A DNA stretch of 64,000 nt from NCBI RefSeq assembly GCF_025398155.2, contig NZ_CP104562.2, positions 1,550,001 to 1,614,000 of the forward strand, read 5' to 3'. Of this stretch, positions 60,672 through 64,000 are shown in pieces. Origin of the DNA: Roseateles amylovorans (GTDB lineage Bacteria > Pseudomonadota > Gammaproteobacteria > Burkholderiales > Burkholderiaceae_C). Made by a program: the position numbers and the translations under genes. Each line of letters begins with the position of its first letter. Positions within the stretch are counted from its first letter, which is position 1. The notes under the pieces were generated by a model. It was not told the DNA's origin and made no database searches. It saw only the letters and a program-made list of their open reading frames with translations.

Positions 60672-61396
60672 CCCCGACTCCCCATCAACCATTGAGCCAC
60701 GCCCAGCAGGCGTTCGGCGGTGCTGCGCTTGGGATCGCCCGGCTGGACCGGCGGCAGCACCGGCGCCGCGATCTGGGCGAGTTCCTCGAAGCGTGCGGGC
60801 GTCAGCCGTCGGGCGCGACCGGCCCAGGCGCGAATGGCGGCGCGTTCGCTCAGGCTGAGGGCGCGTGCGGGGGCGATGCTGGCCGCATCCGGCGGCGCGT
60901 CATGCAGCACCACCTGTTTGGCATGGACCACCAAGGTGCCGGCGGCCAAGTCGCCCAGCCGCTTGAACTCGCGGTTCAGCAGCATCGTCACGATGCCGAA
61001 GGCATAGCCGAAGGGCAGGAAATCCGCCACCCGCAGCAGGTTGCGGATGAACGATCCTGCCGGCGTGATCGGCAGGCCGGTGTCCATCACCACGCGCAGG
61101 CCCATCACCCCCTTGCCGGGCGTGGCACCGCCGCGGGTGAGTTCGAAGACGATCGGATAGAGCCACTCGACACAGAAGAAGGCGATCAGCGCCAGTCCGC
61201 CGCCCAGTCGGCCCAGGGCACTCAGCACCATGAGCACGACCAGGTTGATGGCCAGGCGGATGAGCAGATCCAGCAGGAAGGCCAGGGTCCGAGCGACCAG
61301 GCCGGCAGGCTGCAGCGACAGGACGATGCCCTCAGGCGTTTCGGCCAGCGCCAGCGTGTCGATCCGCTGCGGCGCTGCCGTGTGCGGCGCGTTCAG
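60668..61396 (-). CDS. RDD-family membrane protein with a probable CTG start
   Basis: Protein of 242 residues. The RDD opening helix region GLVARTLAFLLDLLIRLAI (residues ~31-49) is conserved, but it lies upstream of the first ATG (61237). No ATG, GTG or TTG occurs in this frame between the upstream stop and 61237. A CTG at 61396 overlaps the upstream gene's stop (CTGA), matching the ATGA overlaps elsewhere in the operon, so it is taken as the start. The second helix pair and GGATPGKGVMGLRVVMDTGL then DLAAGTLVVHAKQ complete the family signature. The C-terminal ~75 residues are cytoplasmic. Confidence 0.82.
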   Translation of the reverse strand: MNAPHTAAPQRIDTLALAETPEGIVLSLQPAGLVARTLAFLLDLLIRLAINLVVLMVLSALGRLGGGLALIAFFCVEWLYPIVFELTRGGATPGKGVMGLRVVMDTGLPITPAGSFIRNLLRVADFLPFGYAFGIVTMLLNREFKRLGDLAAGTLVVHAKQVVLHDAPPDAASIAPARALSLSERAAIRAWAGRARRLTPARFEELAQIAAPVLPPVQPGDPKRSTAERLLGVAQWLMGSRG

Positions 61397-61905
61397 AGCT
61401 TGATGACCTTGGTGTCGGCCAGCGTGTCATGCAGGCATTGGCGGGAGCTGCGGAAGATCAGCAGGCCGTCGATCAGCCCGTAGATCGTCGACACGGTGAC
61501 ATTCGTGTTCATCACGAAGCCGAGGCCGTAGCGCAGGCCCAGCAGCCGCCACGGGTCGGGCTTGCCGCCGTCGGACCGGACGATGCGCAGGCCGCAGATC
61601 ATCTTGCCGATCGTCTGTCCGCGGGTGAGCAGCGGCCAGGACTGGATCAGCAGGAAGAGGCTGCCGCCGATGACCAGCGCATAAGGATTGAAGCCGGTGA
61701 ACCCGGCCTGGGCGGTCTGGTCGGCCCAACGTGACTCGATGCCCGGGATCATGCCCACCAGCCAAGCTGCGCCGCCGATGATCAAGCCGTCGAGGATGGC
61801 CGCCAGCAGGCGGATCCAACGGCCCGCCAGCGCGACGTCGCCGCTGGCGATGTCCGCGACATGCGCCTGCGGCGCTGCGAAGCGCTCGTCCACGGTGTTC
61901 GACAT
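61393..61905 (-). CDS. RDD-family membrane protein (first gene of the MoxR operon)
   Basis: Protein of 170 residues. The RDD signature is LAGRWIRLLAAILDGLIIGGAAWL, with the second helix around PYALVIGGSLFLLIQSWPLLTRGQTIGKMICGLRIVRSDGG, and QCLHDTLADTKVIKL at the end. The start at 61905 has a strong GGAGGAA site 8 nt upstream, making it the likely operon opener. Overlaps the second RDD gene by 4 bp. RDD proteins are membrane proteins of mostly unknown role, some linked to ion exchange. Confidence 0.92.
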   Translation of the reverse strand: MSNTVDERFAAPQAHVADIASGDVALAGRWIRLLAAILDGLIIGGAAWLVGMIPGIESRWADQTAQAGFTGFNPYALVIGGSLFLLIQSWPLLTRGQTIGKMICGLRIVRSDGGKPDPWRLLGLRYGLGFVMNTNVTVSTIYGLIDGLLIFRSSRQCLHDTLADTKVIKL

Positions 61906-62073
61906 GGAATTCCTCCCGATATTTTTGGACGGATTGTCGTCGCCAAGCCCGGGACGGTCGATGGGGGACTTCACCAGAAATGACACACCCCTTCGGGGGG
62001 AGAACGCAGCACGAGGCACGCGGCACGCGGGGCGCGGGGCGCGGTATCCGGGCGATGTGCGCGCGGGTCAGTC

Positions 62074-63183
62074 TCAGCTGCGTTCCAGCTCGAACACCCC
62101 ACTCGCCAAGGCCTGGCCATTGACCAGAACCTCCACCCGATGCGTGCCGGCGTGATGGGTTCGCGTCGTGAAATCCCGCAGCGAGCGGCGGATGCGCAGC
62201 GGTTCGCTGCCCAGACCGGCCAACGCCACGGTGCGCAGCTTGAAGACCTTGGGCGAGGCACTGCCGTTCTTCTTCACATAGTGGATGCGGTAGTCCACCA
62301 CCAGTCGTTGGTCGACCTCAGCGGTTGAGCGCAGCGTGAACGCGATCTCCACCTCGCCGCCGATGGACAGGCGGGCGGGCGAGACGGACAGCCCCTCCAC
62401 CTGCGCCTGCGCGCCCTCGCTGGCGCCGATGAGTCGCAAGGCTCGCGCGTCGCCCTGCTTGATCCTGCTGCGCAACGCATGCTTGACGATCCAGGCGCTG
62501 CGGGGCTGGGAGAGGTCCCAATCGGCCAGGTGGTCGAACACCCAGTCTGGATGGTCCTTGGTGACATCGTTCAGGCTGTTGGCCACCGAGCGGCGCACAT
62601 ACAGGCTCTCATCCTCCCGCAGCGCATTGAGGATCGGCGCCAACGGGGCCGGGTTCGTCACCAGGGACGCCAGACGAAACGACCACGGCAGCCGCGGGCG
62701 GCTGCCCTCGCTGGCCAGCCGACGCACATGCTCATTGCGGTCCTCGGCCCAGGACGTCATCACCTTGAGCGTGCGTGCCAGGTCTTGCCGCAGGAACGGA
62801 CGGACCGCGAATTCCGCGGTGCCGTAGGGCGTGAGGCGCTTCAAAGCCTTCAACGAGGCCGTGGGGTCCGCCAGGCCGTAGGAGGCCACAAAGTCGCACA
62901 GGCCCATGTTGAGAAAGGCGCCCCGCAGTTCGGGCGCAGCGGCAATCACCACCGCCAGTTGGTCGCCATAGGTGCCCGGCAGCGATTGGGACAGCCCCTC
63001 GGCGATGCGGTGAACCCGCTGCAGAATCGACAGCTCCGCCAGCCCGCTTCGCGTGACCGCGAGAAAGCGCCGACGATCGAAATTCGGCGCCAACCCGCCC
63101 AGGGTGTCGGCGACATGCCGCAAGGCGCTGTCATTGATCAAGTCTTTGAGGGCGGGTGCGGCGGTTTCTTGAGTCATGGACAT
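62074..63183 (-). CDS. AlkD-like HEAT-repeat protein (DNA alkylation repair family)
   Basis: Protein of 369 residues built of helical repeats. Segments RRRFLAVTRSGLAELSILQRVHRIAEGL, WAEDRNEHVRRLASEGSRPRLPWSF and DESLYVRRSVANSLNDVTKDHPDWV match AlkD-like alkylpurine DNA glycosylase relatives, including the R-x-x-x-x-x-S-N-x-x-N-D region. The C-terminal ~110 residues form an extra beta-rich domain (SVSPARLSIGGEVEIAFTLRSTAEVDQRLVVDYRIHYVKKNG). Start could be 63183 or 63177. Glycosylase activity is inferred. Confidence 0.88.
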   Translation of the reverse strand: MSMTQETAAPALKDLINDSALRHVADTLGGLAPNFDRRRFLAVTRSGLAELSILQRVHRIAEGLSQSLPGTYGDQLAVVIAAAPELRGAFLNMGLCDFVASYGLADPTASLKALKRLTPYGTAEFAVRPFLRQDLARTLKVMTSWAEDRNEHVRRLASEGSRPRLPWSFRLASLVTNPAPLAPILNALREDESLYVRRSVANSLNDVTKDHPDWVFDHLADWDLSQPRSAWIVKHALRSRIKQGDARALRLIGASEGAQAQVEGLSVSPARLSIGGEVEIAFTLRSTAEVDQRLVVDYRIHYVKKNGSASPKVFKLRTVALAGLGSEPLRIRRSLRDFTTRTHHAGTHRVEVLVNGQALASGVFELERS

Positions 63184-63375
63184 AGGGCAGGGTGGGGCGG
63201 TGGCGGTGGCGGTGGCAAAGCGGTTTGCCGACGGCCATGATGGCCGCGATGGCGCGAGAGCCTACGGGGTGGTCCTGCCAGTCGCTGTCAGCATGGCGAT
63301 CGAGCGGGTGCGCCAGTGCGCACGCCGCAATCCGGTACAAGCCGTCCGGGCGACGCTGATTCACAATCCGGGCCC

Positions 63376-63879
63376 ATGAGCAAGAAGGGCACCCACGTCA
63401 GCGAAACCCCGGCGACGCAGCTGCTGCGGCAGCACAAGATCGCCTTCGGTGAACATGTTTACGACTATGTCGAGCACGGCGGCACCGGCGAATCGTCCAA
63501 GCAACTGGGCGTTCCGGAGCACGAGGTGGTGAAGACGCTGGTGATGCAGGACGAGAAGGCGCAGCCCTTGATCGTGCTGATGCATGGCGACTGCACCGTC
63601 AGCCTCAAGGAGCTGGCGCGCCAGATTCCCTGCAAGAAGGTGGAGCCCTGCAAACCGGATGTGGCTCAGCGGCACAGCGGCTATCTGGTGGGCGGTACGT
63701 CGCCGTTCGGCACCCGCAAGGCGATGCCAGTGTTTGTGGAGGCCGGCATCCTGGCGCTGCCCCGGATCCTGATCAACGGTGGGCGACGCGGCTACCTGGT
63801 CAGCCTCGACCCTCGGGTTTTGACGGAGGTGCTGGCGGCGCGGCCGGTCGAGTGTGCATTGAAGTCCGGGGCAGAATAG
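63376..63879 (+). CDS. ybaK: Cys-tRNA(Pro)/Cys-tRNA(Cys) deacylase
   Basis: Trans-editing enzyme of 167 residues that hydrolyses mischarged Cys-tRNA(Pro). It starts MSKKGTHVSETPATQLLRQH and has the YbaK/EbsC segments GTGESSKQLGVPEHEVVKTLVM, the conserved Lys-containing RKAMPVFVEAGIL, and GYLVGGTSPFGTRKAM with the substrate-site G-G-T-S-P-F-G. Length and start fit YbaK. It is followed closely by plsY on the same strand, 6 bp downstream. Confidence 0.93.
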   Translation: MSKKGTHVSETPATQLLRQHKIAFGEHVYDYVEHGGTGESSKQLGVPEHEVVKTLVMQDEKAQPLIVLMHGDCTVSLKELARQIPCKKVEPCKPDVAQRHSGYLVGGTSPFGTRKAMPVFVEAGILALPRILINGGRRGYLVSLDPRVLTEVLAARPVECALKSGAE

Positions 63880-63885
63880 CGCCCC

Positions 63886-64000
63886 ATGCAAGCAGTCCTG
63901 TACCAAGCGCTGGCGATCCTCGCCGGCTATCTGATCGGCTCCCTGTCGTTCGCCGTCATCATCAGCCGGGTGATGGGCCTGTCCGACCCGCGCAGCTATG
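63886..64000 (+). CDS. plsY: Glycerol-3-phosphate acyltransferase (5' part only)
   Basis: Only the first ~38 residues are inside the window: MQAVLYQALAILAGYLIGSL, then SFAVIISRVMGLSDPRSYG. The membrane helix and the motif LIGSLSFAVII followed by DPRSYGS-type sequence identify PlsY, the inner-membrane enzyme that transfers acyl from acyl-phosphate to glycerol-3-phosphate. The gene continues beyond the window. Confidence 0.88.
   Translation, partial: MQAVLYQALAILAGYLIGSLSFAVIISRVMGLSDPRSY

Overview
The window is high-GC, gene-dense chromosomal DNA. It looks like a betaproteobacterium of the order Burkholderiales, probably the Roseateles/Mitsuaria/Rubrivivax side. The basis is the urease gene order with an embedded hupE/ureJ gene, the PEP-CTERM-style regulator and N-acyl amino acid synthase, the SapC protein, and the styles of PepN, EgtB/EgtD and RF2. 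This placement is inference from protein style, not a database match. No prophage, insertion sequence or CRISPR array was seen.

Layout. 1-2935 (-): a large hybrid sensor kinase whose N-terminus is a permease-like membrane domain, cut by the window edge. 3440-8664 (+): the urease operon ureA-ureJ-ureB-ureC-ureE-ureF-ureG, with ureD absent. 8854-10026: a secreted protein of unknown function, followed by a tandem repeat and the remnant of a chemotaxis receptor. 10305-12119: a LysR regulator divergent from an NAD(P)H quinone reductase. 12202-17125 (-): a winged-helix/ATPase regulator and a large periplasmic-sensor kinase that share a duplicated upstream motif. 17445-23548: tRNA-Ser, apaH, a CNNM/CBS protein with SapC, a PcaB-like lyase and an N-acyl amino acid synthase. 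23756-28922: ergothioneine genes egtD/egtB, an EpsA-like LuxR regulator, a VanZ protein, and a siderophore-interacting reductase divergent from a MarR regulator. 29051-31689: tRNA-Thr, cspA, a small protein, infA and fbp. 31832-37553: pepN, prfB with its programmed frameshift, an orphan DUF4212 protein and an orphan ParB-like protein. 37817-40502: a META-domain lipoprotein, a thioesterase, a hydrolase and an acetyltransferase. 40719-46892: a stress-flavoured set (small membrane protein, UspA, PRC-barrel protein, small basic protein, Crp/Fnr regulator, two DUF4398-type lipoproteins, one with OmpA, and a double-domain KaiC-like ATPase). 47019-53571: an ArsC-like protein, an acyl-CoA ligase, two poorly known envelope proteins, an XRE/DUF2975 pair, an aldo/keto reductase and a small conserved protein. 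53763-61905 (-): a compact MoxR operon (RDD, RDD, SpoIIM, membrane protein, DUF4129, DUF4350, MoxR, DUF58), then DUF805. 62074-64000: an AlkD-like HEAT protein, YbaK, and the start of plsY.

How the parts work together. The urease operon makes a nickel enzyme with its own metal chaperones and a likely nickel permease. The upstream kinase may sense a nitrogen compound through its permease domain. The MoxR operon couples an AAA+ chaperone to vWA-like and membrane partners, probably for envelope maturation or stress. The csp/infA cluster combines two OB-fold RNA-binding factors. Several intergenic spaces carry short tandem repeats with units of 7, 11, 13 and 14 bp, which appear to be a local habit of this genome.
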